64,000 nt of DNA, from the NCBI RefSeq assembly GCF_027853915.1, contig NZ_JAQGLA010000027.1, positions 1 through 64,000 of the forward strand, written 5' to 3'. Shown piece after piece: positions 1 through 12,106 of this stretch. The notes below the pieces were generated by a model that was not told the DNA's origin, searched no databases, and was given only the letters and a program-made list of their open reading frames with translations. The position numbers and the translations under genes were made by a program. The stretch's first letter is position 1. Each line of letters begins with the position of its first letter. The DNA comes from Saccharopolyspora oryzae (lineage in GTDB: Bacteria; Actinomycetota; Actinomycetes; Mycobacteriales; Pseudonocardiaceae).

Positions 1-14
1 CCCCCCCCCGCCGC

Positions 15-512
15 TCACACGTCTCGGCGCATGCAGACCCGTTTGGCCGGGTCCAGGCCCAGGTTCGCCTCGTGGGCGACGAGCGCGGCCAGCTCCGGGG
101 TCGTGGCGTCGATCTCCTGGAAGCCGAGCCGCGCGTAGTACGGCGCGTTCCACGGCACCGACCGGAACGTGGTGAGCGTCAGCGCAGGCAGACCGCGCTC
201 CCGGGCCCACGATTCGACGTGCTCCAGCAACTGGCGGCCGATCCCCCGGTGCGCGTGGTCGGCGTGCACGCTGACCTGCGCGATGTGGGCGTTGCCGTCG
301 ATCAGCTCGACCAGGACGTAGGCCACCACCTCGGCATCGACCTCGGCCACCCAGGCCCGCCCGGCTCGCTGGTACTCGGCCAGGGCCTCGACCGGGGGCG
401 GCGGGTCGTCGGCGATGTCGGGCATGCCGACCTCCCGGAACACCTCCCCCGCGGAGACCTCGATCTCCTGCAGCCGCCCCAGCTCTGCTTCCCCGACGTT
501 GCGGATCCTCAC
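15..512 (-). CDS. GNAT-family N-acetyltransferase
   Basis: Predicted cytosolic acetyltransferase of 165 aa. The acetyl-CoA binding signature is visible around residues 85-96 ([12 protein letters not shown]), followed by the usual YYARLGF segment near residues 125-131. The length is normal for a single GNAT domain. Translation probably starts at GTG 512, though no strong Shine-Dalgarno precedes it. The gene lies 45 bp downstream of the DUF255 gene on the same strand, so the two could be cotranscribed. Nothing in the sequence identifies the acceptor substrate. The family call is secure and the role is unknown. Confidence 0.85.
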   Translation of the reverse strand: MRIRNVGEAELGRLQEIEVSAGEVFREVGMPDIADDPPPPVEALAEYQRAGRAWVAEVDAEVVAYVLVELIDGNAHIAQVSVHADHAHRGIGRQLLEHVESWARERGLPALTLTTFRSVPWNAPYYARLGFQEIDATTPELAALVAHEANLGLDPAKRVCMRRDV

Positions 513-557
513 CTGCCCAGTGGATCAAACCCGCCCGCCCCGCGGCCACCGGATTTC

Positions 558-2570
<2,013 letters not shown>

Positions 2571-2652
2571 GCGCCCAGCCTCCCACTCGGCCCCGGCTCC
2601 CCACCACAGGGCGGGCCCGATCACGACCGGGCCCGCCCGCAGCGACCGGGCC

Positions 2653-3159
2653 TCAGGCGCCGGGCTGGATCGGGCCGATCTGGGTGCCTGCGCCGACAGC
2701 GATGTCGCCGACCGCCCAGCCGTTGGTCCCGGCGGGGCCGTCCAGCTCCGGGAGCTCGAAGATCACGCGGTCGGCGGGATCAGCGCCACCGCTGTTGGGC
2801 ACCTGGACGTCGAAGTGGACCGGGGATCCGGGGCCGAAGGCGACGTCCTCGGGCTGCCCGTAGGGCTGGGGCTGCACGTCGACGGGCGACTTGCCGAGGA
2901 AGAACGTCGGTTCGACGGCCCAACCGGACAACGTGCACGCCGAGGTTCCCTCGTTGGCCGTTAGCGTGACGCGGTAGTGCGTGTGGCCCGCGGTGCTGTC
3001 GGCCTGCGCGATGGTCCCGGAGGAGCCGCTGATCCCGCAGGCGCTCGGCGGCGGGGGCGGCGGCGTCGCGAGCGCCTGGGAGGCGTTGAACCCGAACCCG
3101 GTGATCGCGGCGACCGCGAGCGAGGCACCGAACGCACTGCGGCGGAAGAACGTGCTCAT
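2653..3159 (-). CDS. Secreted DUF4232-like protein
   Basis: A 168 aa exported protein. Residues 1-31 form a Sec signal peptide (RR near the start, hydrophobic core, ending ALA), then comes a short proline run and a beta-rich domain with two cysteines (ACGISGSSG and ACTLSGW). This resembles the DUF4232 domain of actinobacterial secreted and lipoproteins, but the lipobox cysteine is absent. The ATG at 3159 is preceded by a GGAG-like site. The gene is divergent from the DeoR regulator and separated from it by 267 bp that must hold both promoters. No function can be assigned. Confidence 0.75.
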   Translation of the reverse strand: MSTFFRRSAFGASLAVAAITGFGFNASQALATPPPPPPSACGISGSSGTIAQADSTAGHTHYRVTLTANEGTSACTLSGWAVEPTFFLGKSPVDVQPQPYGQPEDVAFGPGSPVHFDVQVPNSGGADPADRVIFELPELDGPAGTNGWAVGDIAVGAGTQIGPIQPGA

Positions 3160-3426
3160 GGAAAGGCTCCACTGTTGATCTCTGCGGTTCGTTCCTTTCA
3201 CCCCGGAAGACGCCTCGGCGCGGTGGCGGTTGCCGACGTCACCCCGATCGTCTGATTGCCCACTCCGGCGCAACCCGGTGCTCGCTCGCGCGTCCTGGGG
3301 CTGAACCTCCTTCCGATACCTGGACGTGCTTGAGTAGGACGAGGACTTCTCAGAAAATGTGTTAAGAGCGAGAGCGACCTCGGGAGCGGTTTTGACGTCG
3401 ACGAAGACGATGCGCGGGGAGTAGCC

Positions 3427-4248
3427 GTGGTGGGCAGGGCACGGCCGCCGGACGCCGTCGTCGAGCAGCGGCGGCAGGACGAGCTGCGGCGGGTCGTCGA
3501 GCACGGTGAGGTCCGCATCACCGATCTCGCCGAGCACTTCGAGGTCAGCCTGATGACGATGCACCGCGACCTCGACGCGCTCGTCGAGCGGCGGCTGGTG
3601 CGCAAGCTGCGCGGCCGGGTGACCGCCTACCCGTCGCTGACCTTGGAGACCGCGACGCGCTTCCGGGTCAGCCTGCAGGTCGCCGAGAAGGAAGCGCTGG
3701 CCGCCGCGGGCGCCGCCGAGGTCGAGCCGGGCATGACGCTGCTGATCGACGACTCCAGCACGGTGTTCCCGCTGGCCCGCCGGGTCGCTGAGGTCGAGTC
3801 GCTGCGGGTGTTCACCAACTCGTTGACCGTCGCGAAGATCCTCGCCGGCGCCGGGCACGAGGTGGGGCTGCTGGGCGGCCGCTACCGCGCCGAGTTCGAC
3901 TCGTGCACCGGCCCGGAGGTGCTGGAGGCGCTGTCCGGGCTGCGCGCCGACGTGTCGTTCGTGTCGGCCACGACGGTCACCGAAGGCCACCTGTTCCACC
4001 CGGTCCGGGACTACGCCGAGATCAAGGAGCGCATCGTCGGCCGCGCGGAGCGCAACGTGCTGCTGGTCGACCACTCCAAGTTCGGCCGGACCTCCCCGTT
4101 CGCGCACGGCGACGTGGGCGCCTACGACCTGGTCATCACCGATGCCGCCACACCGGAGGCGGAACTGGACGCGCTGCGCGGTTTCGACACCGAGGTGCGC
4201 GTCGTGCCGATACCCGAGCCAGACGGGGGAACCGATGCGCTCAGCTGA
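3427..4248 (+). CDS. DeoR/GlpR-family transcriptional regulator
   Basis: A 273 aa repressor-type protein. The N-terminal winged helix (about residues 18-70, with ITDLAEHFEVSLMTMHRDL as the recognition region) is followed by the sugar-phosphate-binding DeoRC domain (about residues 85-245). The start is GTG 3427. It ends 33 bp before the xylulokinase gene and is almost certainly cotranscribed with it, so the likely ligand is a pentose phosphate made by that kinase. An AT-rich stretch at 3345-3372 in front of the gene is the best place to look for the promoter and operator. Confidence 0.9.
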   Translation: MVGRARPPDAVVEQRRQDELRRVVEHGEVRITDLAEHFEVSLMTMHRDLDALVERRLVRKLRGRVTAYPSLTLETATRFRVSLQVAEKEALAAAGAAEVEPGMTLLIDDSSTVFPLARRVAEVESLRVFTNSLTVAKILAGAGHEVGLLGGRYRAEFDSCTGPEVLEALSGLRADVSFVSATTVTEGHLFHPVRDYAEIKERIVGRAERNVLLVDHSKFGRTSPFAHGDVGAYDLVITDAATPEAELDALRGFDTEVRVVPIPEPDGGTDALS

Positions 4249-4281
4249 CAGCCCGGCCCGCTCGGCCGAGGAGGGCGCTCG

Positions 4282-5661
4282 ATGAGCCTGGTCGCCGGGG
4301 TCGACTCCTCCACCCAGTCCACCAAGGTCGTGGTGTGCGACAGCGAGACCGGTCAGGTGCTGCGGCAGGGCCGCGCACCGCACCCGGACGGCACGGTCGC
4401 CGACCCGGCCGACTGGTGGGACGCGCTCACCACCGCCACCGGCGGACTGCTCGACGACGTGGCCGCCATCGGTGTCGCGGCGCAGCAGCACGGCCTGGTG
4501 GCGCTGGACGAAGGCGGTGAGGTGGTCCGCCCGGCGCTGCTGTGGAACGACAACCGCTCCGCGCAGGCCGCGCTCGACCTGACCGAGGAGCTCGGCGGAG
4601 CGCAGGCCTGCGCCGACGCGGTCGGTCTGGTGCCGGTGGCCAGCTTCACGGTCAGCAAGCTGCGGTGGATGGCCGAGCACGAGCCGGAGCTGGCCGACCG
4701 GGTCACCGACGTCCTGCTCCCCCACGACTGGCTGACCTGGCGCCTGACCGGTGAGCTGGTCACCGACCGCGGCGACGCCTCCGGCACCGGCTACTGGTCG
4801 CCCCGCGAGGGCCGCTACCGCCCGGACGTGCTGGCCACCGCCTTCGGCGGCCGCAACCCCCGCACGCCCCGAGTCCTCGGCCCGGCCGAACCCGCAGGTC
4901 ACACCCCGGACGGCAAGCTCGTGTCGGCCGGGACCGGCGACAACATGGGCGCCGCACTGGGCTTGGCGATCGGCCCCGGTGACGTCGTGGTGTCGCTGGG
5001 CACCAGCGGCACGGTGTTCGCCTCGGCGGACCGCCCGAGCGCCGACCCGACCGGCACGATCGCCGGGTTCTCCGATGCCACCGGGCGGTTCCTGCCGCTG
5101 GTGTGCACGCTCAACGCGGCCCGGGTGCTCACCTCGACGGCCGCGCTGCTGGGCGTGGAGATGGCCGAGTTCGACCGGTTGGCATGTCAGGCCGAGCCGG
5201 GAGCGGACGACCTCGTCCTGCTGCCGTACCTCGACGGCGAGCGCACCCCGAACCTGCCGAACGCCAGCGGCACGCTCATGGGCCTTCGCCGCGACAACAT
5301 GACCCCGCAGAACCTGGCCCGGGCAGCGGTCGAAGGAATGCTCTGCGGCCTCGCAGCAGGCGTCGAAGCCCTCCGCGAACAAGGCGTCGAGGTCCGCCGG
5401 GTGCTCCTCATCGGCGGCGCGGCCCAGTCGAAGGCGGTCCAGGTCGCAGCACCCCAGGTCTTCGGCGTCCCGGTCACGGTCCCCGCCCCCGCGGAGTACG
5501 TCGCCCTCGGCGCAGCCCGCCAAGCGGCCTGGGCCCTGACCGGCGACCAACCGACCTGGCCTCTGACCGGCTCGGCGGAACTGGACGTCACCGACCCCTC
5601 GGCAGGCGAACGCATCCGCGAGCACCACCGCGAAGCCTTCACCCGGGTCCACGGCGACTGA
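4282..5661 (+). CDS. xylB: FGGY-family carbohydrate kinase, probable xylulokinase
   Basis: A 459 aa kinase predicted to phosphorylate D-xylulose to xylulose 5-phosphate in the cytosol. Visible motifs are the N-terminal phosphate-binding segment GVDSSTQSTKVVV (residues 6-18), AAQQHG, the FGGY-type GTGDNMGAALGLA segment, SLGTSGT, and the C-terminal IGGAAQSKAVQ region that contacts ATP. The length is slightly below the usual 480-500 aa, with all motifs present. ATG 4282 follows the DeoR gene closely. No xylose isomerase or transporter is present in the window, so the substrate could be another pentulose. Confidence 0.88.
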   Translation: MSLVAGVDSSTQSTKVVVCDSETGQVLRQGRAPHPDGTVADPADWWDALTTATGGLLDDVAAIGVAAQQHGLVALDEGGEVVRPALLWNDNRSAQAALDLTEELGGAQACADAVGLVPVASFTVSKLRWMAEHEPELADRVTDVLLPHDWLTWRLTGELVTDRGDASGTGYWSPREGRYRPDVLATAFGGRNPRTPRVLGPAEPAGHTPDGKLVSAGTGDNMGAALGLAIGPGDVVVSLGTSGTVFASADRPSADPTGTIAGFSDATGRFLPLVCTLNAARVLTSTAALLGVEMAEFDRLACQAEPGADDLVLLPYLDGERTPNLPNASGTLMGLRRDNMTPQNLARAAVEGMLCGLAAGVEALREQGVEVRRVLLIGGAAQSKAVQVAAPQVFGVPVTVPAPAEYVALGAARQAAWALTGDQPTWPLTGSAELDVTDPSAGERIREHHREAFTRVHGD

Positions 5662-5716
5662 TCCGTCGTCGGGGCTGTTCGAAGGGCTTCAGCAGCTGCG
5701 ACCGACGGGTGAGACG

Positions 5717-5755
5717 AGAGCGGGGCCGCCCGGTCTTGCCGGACGGCCCCGCTCT
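5717..5755. terminator. Bidirectional terminator between xylB and small membrane gene
   Basis: An inverted repeat with left arm GAGCGGGGCCGCCCGG (from 5718) and right arm CCGGACGGCCCCGCTC, a TCTTG loop and one bulged base. It sits between two convergent genes. There is only a short T run (CTCTT), as is common for actinobacterial terminators. Confidence 0.8.
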
Positions 5756-5765
5756 TCAGCCCCCG

Positions 5766-6110
5766 CTAGGGGGTTTCGTCCTTGCCCTGCTTCGCCTCGC
5801 TGGGCTCGGCTTCGGACCGGGCTTCGCCTTCCGGCGCCGCTTCGGCTTCCGCCTTCGCCTTCGCCGCTTCGGCTCGCTTGACCTTCGCCGGCGCTGCCGC
5901 GGCCGCCTTCTCCTCGTCGAACGAGACCGGGAGCTTGCGGAGGTGCTTGGTCATCGAGCGGATCAGGAAGACCACCGCGATGGCGAACAGGATCAGCAGG
6001 ACCAGGCCGACCGGGGAGGACTTGCCGAAGTCCTCGCCCTGGCCGCCCGGGTCGTTCGGCGGTACCGGGGCCTGCGCGATCACGTAGGCCGCCGTTTCCT
6101 GGGCAGTCAT
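5766..6110 (-). CDS. Small single-span membrane protein downstream of mca
   Basis: A 114 aa protein with one transmembrane helix (about residues 32-52, [19 protein letters not shown]) and a long Ala/Lys/Glu-rich cytoplasmic tail likely to be helical. Its ATG at 6110 overlaps the mca stop codon in an ATGA arrangement, so the two are translationally coupled. From memory, the same partnership occurs in mycobacteria (Rv1082/Rv1083), which suggests a role linked to mycothiol-dependent detoxification. The function itself is unknown. Confidence 0.85.
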   Translation of the reverse strand: MTAQETAAYVIAQAPVPPNDPGGQGEDFGKSSPVGLVLLILFAIAVVFLIRSMTKHLRKLPVSFDEEKAAAAAPAKVKRAEAAKAKAEAEAAPEGEARSEAEPSEAKQGKDETP

Positions 6111-6988
6111 GCGCACACCTTCTCCTGCACACCGGAGAACAGGTCGTCCTCCGGCAACGTGGTGTCGACCAGGGAGCGGACCAGCTCGTAGTCCTCGGTC
6201 GGCCACAGCTCCTGCTGGATGTCCAGCGGCACCGCGAACCACCGGCTGGTCGGGTCGATCTGCGTCGCGTGGGCGCGCAGGGCGTCATCGCGCTGCTCGA
6301 AGTAGTCGGCGCACACGACGCGCGTGGTGACCCGCTCGTCCGGGTCCGGGCGCGACGAATCCCACTTGGCCAGCCACTCGCCGTAGGGCGACTCCATGCC
6401 CCGCGACAGCAGCGCCTCGTGGAACAGGTGCATGCGCTTGCGGGAGAAGCCGTGCGAGTAGTACAGCTTCAGCGGCTGCCAGGTCTCCCCGGCGTCCTGG
6501 TACAGGTCGGGGTCGCCCGCGGCGTCGAAAGCCGCCACCGAGATCTCGTGGCACCGGATGTGGTCCGGGTGCGGGTAACCGCCGTTCTCGTCGTAGGTGA
6601 TCACCACGTGCGGGCGGAACTCGCGGATGACCTTCACCAGCTCGCGGGTCGACACCTCGAGCGGCGTGGTCGCGAAAACGCCCTCCGGCAGCGGCGGGGG
6701 CGGGTCGCCCTCCGGCAGGCCGGAGTCGACGAAGCCCAGCCAGCGGTGCTGCACGCCGAGGATCTCGGCCGCGGTGGCCATCTCCTGGCGGCGGACCTCG
6801 GTCAGGTTCTCGACCACCTCCGGCCGGTCCATGGCCGGGTTGAGGATGCTGCCCGCTTCACCCCCGGTGCAGGTGACCACCATCACCTCGTGCCCCTCGG
6901 CCACGTAGCGCGCGGTGGTCGCCGCACCCTTGCTGGACTCGTCATCCGGGTGCGCGTGCACCGTCATCAGCCGCAGCTTGTCCGCCAT
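6107..6988 (-). CDS. mca: Mycothiol S-conjugate amidase
   Basis: A 293 aa zinc hydrolase that cleaves mycothiol S-conjugates into GlcN-Ins and a mercapturic acid during detoxification. The LmbE/PIG-L metal-binding signature AHPDDE is at residues 12-17, and a second HPDH motif lies near residue 146 ([12 protein letters not shown]). Mca and the biosynthetic deacetylase MshB are homologues. The length, the insertion-rich C-terminus and the gene neighbourhood favour Mca. It reads toward the small membrane gene that it overlaps by 4 bp and is divergent from the DUF4307 gene. Confidence 0.93.
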   Translation of the reverse strand: MADKLRLMTVHAHPDDESSKGAATTARYVAEGHEVMVVTCTGGEAGSILNPAMDRPEVVENLTEVRRQEMATAAEILGVQHRWLGFVDSGLPEGDPPPPLPEGVFATTPLEVSTRELVKVIREFRPHVVITYDENGGYPHPDHIRCHEISVAAFDAAGDPDLYQDAGETWQPLKLYYSHGFSRKRMHLFHEALLSRGMESPYGEWLAKWDSSRPDPDERVTTRVVCADYFEQRDDALRAHATQIDPTSRWFAVPLDIQQELWPTEDYELVRSLVDTTLPEDDLFSGVQEKVCA

Positions 6989-7178
6989 CGCCCGGTGGTC
7001 CCCTCCATGCTCGTGCAGCGTCTCTCCTGAACACGGCCCCGCTCACAGGCCGCAGGACGCCCCAGGGATACTTAACGTGGATGTCGGGCTCCATTGTTCC
7101 CGGTGGGCCCGATGCACCGAGTGCCAGCCCCCACAAGCGGGGCTCGGCCAGACCGCAGGCGAAAGGCTTCCCGAGCCG

Positions 7179-7616
7179 GTGACGCACCCGCAGATCCCCG
7201 AGGACCGGTACGGGGCGCGCGCGAAGAAGCGACCGCGCCCCGGGCTCCGCTGGTTGCTCTTCGCGGTCGTGTTCGTCGTCCTGCTCGGTGCGACCTACGT
7301 CGGTTACCAGAACCTCGGCACCGCTCCCATCGAGGGCAAGCAGGTCGCCTTCGAGATCATCGACGACCAGTCCGTCCGCATCGTGGTCGAGGTCCAGCGC
7401 GACGATCCGCAGCGCCCCGCCGAGTGCGTGGTGCGCTCCCGGGCCAAGTCCGGCCTGGAGGTCGGCCGCAAGGAAGTCCTCATCCAACCAGCGGATGGCG
7501 TGACCAGGCAGGAGACTGTGGTGCGCACGTCCTCCCAACCGGCCACCGGGGAGGTGTACGGCTGCACCTACAACGTTCCTGAATATTTGTCCAACCACCT
7601 ACGGCCAACTGGGTGA
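7179..7616 (+). CDS. DUF4307 membrane protein
   Basis: A 145 aa protein with a short basic cytoplasmic N-terminus, one transmembrane helix (about residues 25-45, LLFAVVFVVLLGATYVGYQ) and an extracytoplasmic beta-rich domain containing two cysteines (AECVVR and YGCTYN). This matches the actinobacterial DUF4307 family. The start is GTG 7179, where the family sequence begins. It lies directly upstream of greA and behind its own terminator at 7693-7718. From memory, the same pair occurs in mycobacteria (Rv1081c/greA). The role is unknown. Confidence 0.87.
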   Translation: MTHPQIPEDRYGARAKKRPRPGLRWLLFAVVFVVLLGATYVGYQNLGTAPIEGKQVAFEIIDDQSVRIVVEVQRDDPQRPAECVVRSRAKSGLEVGRKEVLIQPADGVTRQETVVRTSSQPATGEVYGCTYNVPEYLSNHLRPTG

Positions 7617-7692
7617 AGACAAGCGTTCCACGCCGGGCGCTGGGAAAATGCAGCCCCTCGGCGTGTAGGTTCGTGCTATCGTCGACCACAGG

Positions 7693-7718
7693 CACGGCCC
7701 CGCGCGGGCCGTGTTTTT
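7693..7718 (+). terminator. Intrinsic terminator after DUF4307 gene
   Basis: A perfect 8-bp stem (CACGGCCC/GGGCCGTG) with a 5-nt loop, followed by five T residues. This is one of the few classic U-tract terminators in the window. It lies about 90 bp upstream of the greA start, so it separates the two transcripts or attenuates read-through into greA. Confidence 0.88.
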
Positions 7719-7808
7719 CCGTTACTTGGCCATCGAGCCCAGAAATAGCGCGGAAATGCAATTGGCCCGCGAGGAGTCGCGGGACGCAGTCGACGAGGAG
7801 TGGTGACC

Positions 7809-8297
7809 GTGAGCGAGACCCAGGTGACCTGGCTGACCCAGGATGCTTACGACCGGCTCAAGGGTGAGCTGGACGAGCTCGTGGCCAACCGCCCGGTGAT
7901 CGCCGCGAAGATCAACGAGGCCCGCGAGGAGGGCGACCTCCGCGAGAACGGCGGGTACCACGCCGCCCGCGAGGAGCAGGGCCAGATCGAGGCCCGCATC
8001 CGCCAGCTGCAGGAACTGCTGCGCACCGCCAAGGTCGGCGACGTGCCCACCGAGTCCGGTGTGGCCCGCCCCGGTTCGGTGCTGACCGTCCGCTACGACG
8101 GCGAGGACGAGACCGAGAAGTTCCTGCTGGCCACCCGCGAGGAGGGCGCGCACGGAGAGCTGGAGGTCTACTCCCCGAGCTCCCCGCTGGGCCAGGCCCT
8201 GCTGGACGCCAAGGAAGGCGAGACCCGCGAGTACGAGCTGCCCAACGGCGGCTCGATGAAGGTCACCCTGGTCAAGGCCGAGCCCTTCAACGGCTGA
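7809..8297 (+). CDS. greA: Transcription elongation factor GreA
   Basis: A 162 aa cytosolic protein that stimulates transcript cleavage by backtracked RNA polymerase. It has the N-terminal coiled coil (about residues 10-75, containing the tip acidic residues in [21 protein letters not shown]) and the C-terminal FKBP-like domain ending in the [14 protein letters not shown] signature. GTG 7809 ([11 protein letters not shown]) was preferred over GTG 7800 and 7803 because GAGGAG at 7795-7800 gives correct spacing only for it. The gene ends just before the hairpin at 8372. Confidence 0.95.
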   Translation: MSETQVTWLTQDAYDRLKGELDELVANRPVIAAKINEAREEGDLRENGGYHAAREEQGQIEARIRQLQELLRTAKVGDVPTESGVARPGSVLTVRYDGEDETEKFLLATREEGAHGELEVYSPSSPLGQALLDAKEGETREYELPNGGSMKVTLVKAEPFNG

Positions 8298-8371
8298 CTT
8301 TCCCGCACCGGATAGCGGTTGCGCTAAAGCACAGGAGAAAAGCGAGTTCTGCAGAGAACTCAACGAATCTT

Positions 8372-8413
8372 GCACCGCGGGTTCCCCACTTCGGGCACCC
8401 GCGGTGCTTTATT
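8372..8413. terminator. Bidirectional terminator between greA and lrp-type gene
   Basis: A perfect 11-bp stem (GCACCGCGGGT/ACCCGCGGTGC) with a 14-nt loop, followed by TTTATT. It overlaps the last codons of the convergent Lrp-family gene, whose TAA stop lies in the T-rich flank. Confidence 0.88.
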
Positions 8414-8897
8414 CCCCCGTTTCCGCGAGGCGTTCCAAGAGCGGGCGGACTCTGGGCGGAACCGGGGTGGAGAGAGCGATCGACGTCGATGTGCGGCGCA
8501 CTCCGGTCACGCTGACGACTTCGTCGATCACCCGCTGCAGATCCGCGTTGGAGCGGGCCACCATGCGCACGAACAAGTCGCCCTGCCCGGTCGTCGCGTG
8601 CACCTCGCACACCTCGTCGATCGCGGCCAGCTGCTTGGCCACCACCCCCCGGTGCCCCTGAGCGATCTCCAGGACCGCGAAGGCCGTCAGGCCGTAGCCC
8701 ATCGCCGCCAGGTCCAGGTCCGGCGGGAAGCCCAGCAGGATTCCCCGCTGCACCAGCCGGTCCATCCGCGCCTGCACGGTGCCGCGCGCGACGCCCAGCC
8801 GGCGGGAGCACTCCAGCACGCCCAAGCGCGGCTCGTCGGCCAGCAACAGCAGCAGGCGCGCGTCCAGCGCGTCCAGACCCTCGACATTGGGAGCCAC
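8409..8897 (-). CDS. Lrp/AsnC-family regulator, divergent from hppD
   Basis: A 162 aa regulator with an N-terminal winged helix (LDALDARLLLLLADEPRLG onward) and a C-terminal RAM ligand-binding domain. It starts at GTG 8897, 8 nt after a CAGGAG site; an in-frame upstream ATG at 8975 would add 26 unconserved residues. It is divergent from the 4-hydroxyphenylpyruvate dioxygenase gene, the same arrangement I recall in Streptomyces. It therefore probably senses tyrosine, phenylalanine or a related keto acid and controls both genes from the 150 bp spacer. That role is inferred from position only. Confidence 0.88.
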   Translation of the reverse strand: MAPNVEGLDALDARLLLLLADEPRLGVLECSRRLGVARGTVQARMDRLVQRGILLGFPPDLDLAAMGYGLTAFAVLEIAQGHRGVVAKQLAAIDEVCEVHATTGQGDLFVRMVARSNADLQRVIDEVVSVTGVRRTSTSIALSTPVPPRVRPLLERLAETGE

Positions 8898-9012
8898 GTC
8901 ACATCTCCTGCTCAGGTTGACCGATCCAACCAGTAGTTCCGATCGAATACTGGTCAGATTGCGCACCGGAATCAACCGCTGTTGCCCAGGATGACCTGTC
9001 CGCGCACGCTGA

Positions 9013-10257
<1,245 letters not shown>

Positions 10258-10267
10258 CCAGGGATCT

Positions 10268-10405
10268 CCGCAAATTCAATGGAAATTGGACCTCCGATTT
10301 CCATTGAATTTGCGGAAGTTCTCCACAGGAGGGGTCACCCGACCCCCCCCGTCGGCGTGCCGGGCGCCCGCCACGCCGGGAGAGCGCAGTTTCAATTGAA
10401 ACTGC
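10268..10405. repeat. Composite intergenic repeat, copy 1
   Basis: A long AT-rich inverted repeat (10268-10315, arms beginning CCGCAAATTCAATGGAAAT) is followed by TTCTCCACA (10319-10327), a GC-rich hairpin CGGCGTG/CACGCCG (10353-10378) and the perfect palindrome CAGTTTCAATTGAAACTG (10387-10404). It lies between the convergent hppD and ilvA genes. The same order of parts occurs at 35612-35747 and 60071-60273. In this copy the second DnaA-box-like nonamer is missing, with a C/G-rich stretch in its place. Confidence 0.9.
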
Positions 10406-10412
10406 GGTCACC

Positions 10413-11624
10413 TCAGCGGTTGGCGAGGATGGTGTAGTGGGCGGATTCGAGTTCGTGGATCACCTGTTCCCGGTGCTCCGGACCTCGGGTTTCCAGGGAG
10501 ATCTCGACCTCCACCTCGCCCAGCGCCAGGGCCCCGGAGATCCTCGAGTGCTCGATGTCCAGGACGTTCGCGGTCAGCTCGCCGAGCTTGGCCAGCAGGC
10601 CCGCGAGGGATCCGGGTCGGTCCGGGATGCGGATGCGCAGCGACAGGTAGCGGCCCGCCGCGGTCATGCCGTGCTGGATGAGCTGGAGCAGCAGCAGCGG
10701 ATCGATGTTCCCGCCGGACAGCACCGCCACCGCCGGGCCGACGACCTGCTCGGGGTGCTCCAGCAACGCCGCGACCGCCGCCGCTCCCGCCGGTTCGACC
10801 ACCAGCTTCGCCCGCTCCAAGCACAGCAGCAGCGCCCTCGACAGCCCTTCCTCGCTGACCGCGAGGACCCCGTCGACCAGCTCCGACACGTGCGCGAACG
10901 GCACCGGGCCGGGTTCGGCGACCGCGATGCCGTCGGCCATCGTCTGGGTGTCGGCCAACCGCACCGGCTTGCCCGCCGCCAGCGAGACCGGCCACGCCGC
11001 AGCTCGCTCCGCCTGCACCCCGAGCACCCGGACCTGCGGGTGCTCGGCCTTCACCGCAGCGGCGATCCCGGAGACCAGTCCACCGCCCCCGGTCGGCACG
11101 ACGATGGTGCGTACCTCCGGCAGCTGCGCCAGGATCTCCAGACCAACAGTCCCCTGACCAGCGACGATGTCCGGGTGGTCGTAGGGGTGGATGAACTCCG
11201 CGCCGGTGCGGCGGGCGTATTCCCGCGCCGCGGCGAGGCTTTCCTCCAGGACCGCGCCGTGCATCCGGACGTCGGCGCCGTAGGCCCTGGTCGCCGCCAG
11301 CTTCGGCAGCGGAGCGCGCTCCGGCATGAATACCGTCGCCCGGATCCCGAGCAGCGATGCGGCCAGCGCGACACCCTGCGCGTGGTTCCCGGCGCTGGCT
11401 GCGACCACCCCGGCCACGCGCTGCGCCTCGTCCAGCGCCCGCAGCCGCACGTAAGCCCCGCGGAGCTTGAACGAGCCCGTGCGCTGGAGGTTCTCGCACT
11501 TCAGGAAGACGTCGCCGCCGAGGTGCTGGCCGAGCACGCGGGAGTGCTCGAGCGGGGTTCGCCGCGCGATCCCGGCGAGTTCGACGTCAGCGGCCCGGAT
11601 CCGGTCCAGGTCGACCAGCCGCAT
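10413..11624 (-). CDS. ilvA: Threonine ammonia-lyase (threonine dehydratase)
   Basis: A 403 aa PLP enzyme that deaminates threonine to 2-oxobutyrate, the first step of isoleucine synthesis, or acts catabolically. The PLP lysine is in GSFKLRGAY (about residue 55) and the glycine-rich phosphate loop is PTGGGGLVSG. A C-terminal ACT domain (about residues 330-403) makes allosteric control likely. The single ACT domain resembles both the catabolic TdcB-type and the short actinobacterial biosynthetic forms. ATG 11624 was chosen, since 74 in-frame upstream codons are not conserved. Confidence 0.92.
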   Translation of the reverse strand: MRLVDLDRIRAADVELAGIARRTPLEHSRVLGQHLGGDVFLKCENLQRTGSFKLRGAYVRLRALDEAQRVAGVVAASAGNHAQGVALAASLLGIRATVFMPERAPLPKLAATRAYGADVRMHGAVLEESLAAAREYARRTGAEFIHPYDHPDIVAGQGTVGLEILAQLPEVRTIVVPTGGGGLVSGIAAAVKAEHPQVRVLGVQAERAAAWPVSLAAGKPVRLADTQTMADGIAVAEPGPVPFAHVSELVDGVLAVSEEGLSRALLLCLERAKLVVEPAGAAAVAALLEHPEQVVGPAVAVLSGGNIDPLLLLQLIQHGMTAAGRYLSLRIRIPDRPGSLAGLLAKLGELTANVLDIEHSRISGALALGEVEVEISLETRGPEHREQVIHELESAHYTILANR

Positions 11625-11809
11625 GCGCCAATCGTGCCACCGCGAATCGGCGGTCACTCGAGCAACACGTTCGGTACCCTCGAAGGAGCGGCCGGTCAGC
11701 GCGCCGGGCGCAGCGTCGCGGAGGGGGCCGGGCGCGACCGTCGAGCACTCCCGGCAGCCGAGCACCGCGACCCGGGACCACCCCGCAGACCCACCGGACA
11801 GGAGGACGC

Positions 11810-12052
11810 ATGTCGCAGCTGACCTCGACGAACCGCGTCCTCCCACTGGTCACCGGCGTGGCCACGGCGGCTGCGCTGTCCGGCGCGGCGGTCTTCGCGG
11901 TGCTGCAATCCGGGTGCGACGACCCCGGCGCCTACCGGGTGCGCGACGACGTGGTCGAGCTGATCGGCGGTTGCCTGCAGCCCGACGACCTCCCGATCAG
12001 CCCCCGTCCCCCGGCAGACCTGGGCAGCGGCGAACCCGCCCTGGCGCGCTGA
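11810..12052 (+). CDS. Small exported or membrane-anchored hypothetical protein
   Basis: An 80 aa protein with one hydrophobic segment (about residues 11-33, LPLVTGVATAAALSGAAVFAV), then a short domain with two cysteines (QSGCDDPG and IGGCLQPDD) that could form a disulfide, and a proline-rich tail. A strong GGAGG precedes ATG 11810. I do not recognise the family. It may be an uncleaved membrane anchor or a signal peptide. It is convergent with metB and ends at a hairpin. Confidence 0.6.
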   Translation: MSQLTSTNRVLPLVTGVATAAALSGAAVFAVLQSGCDDPGAYRVRDDVVELIGGCLQPDDLPISPRPPADLGSGEPALAR

Positions 12053-12057
12053 AACAC

Positions 12058-12092
12058 CGCGGGCCGCCCACCCGGTGGATGGACGGCCCGCG
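12058..12092. terminator. Bidirectional hairpin terminator
   Basis: Stem GCGGGCCG/CGGCCCGC with an internal CCACC/GGTGG helix. It lies between the convergent small gene and metB and has no U-tract. Confidence 0.75.
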
Positions 12093-12106
12093 CGAACTTT
12101 CGAAGA

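Noticed and set aside
2653-5652. 999-codon open frame on the minus strand across the DeoR and xylulokinase genes
   Set aside because: It is the antisense frame of two well-supported plus-strand genes joined to the real secreted-protein gene; only 2653-3159 shows a signal peptide and coding character.
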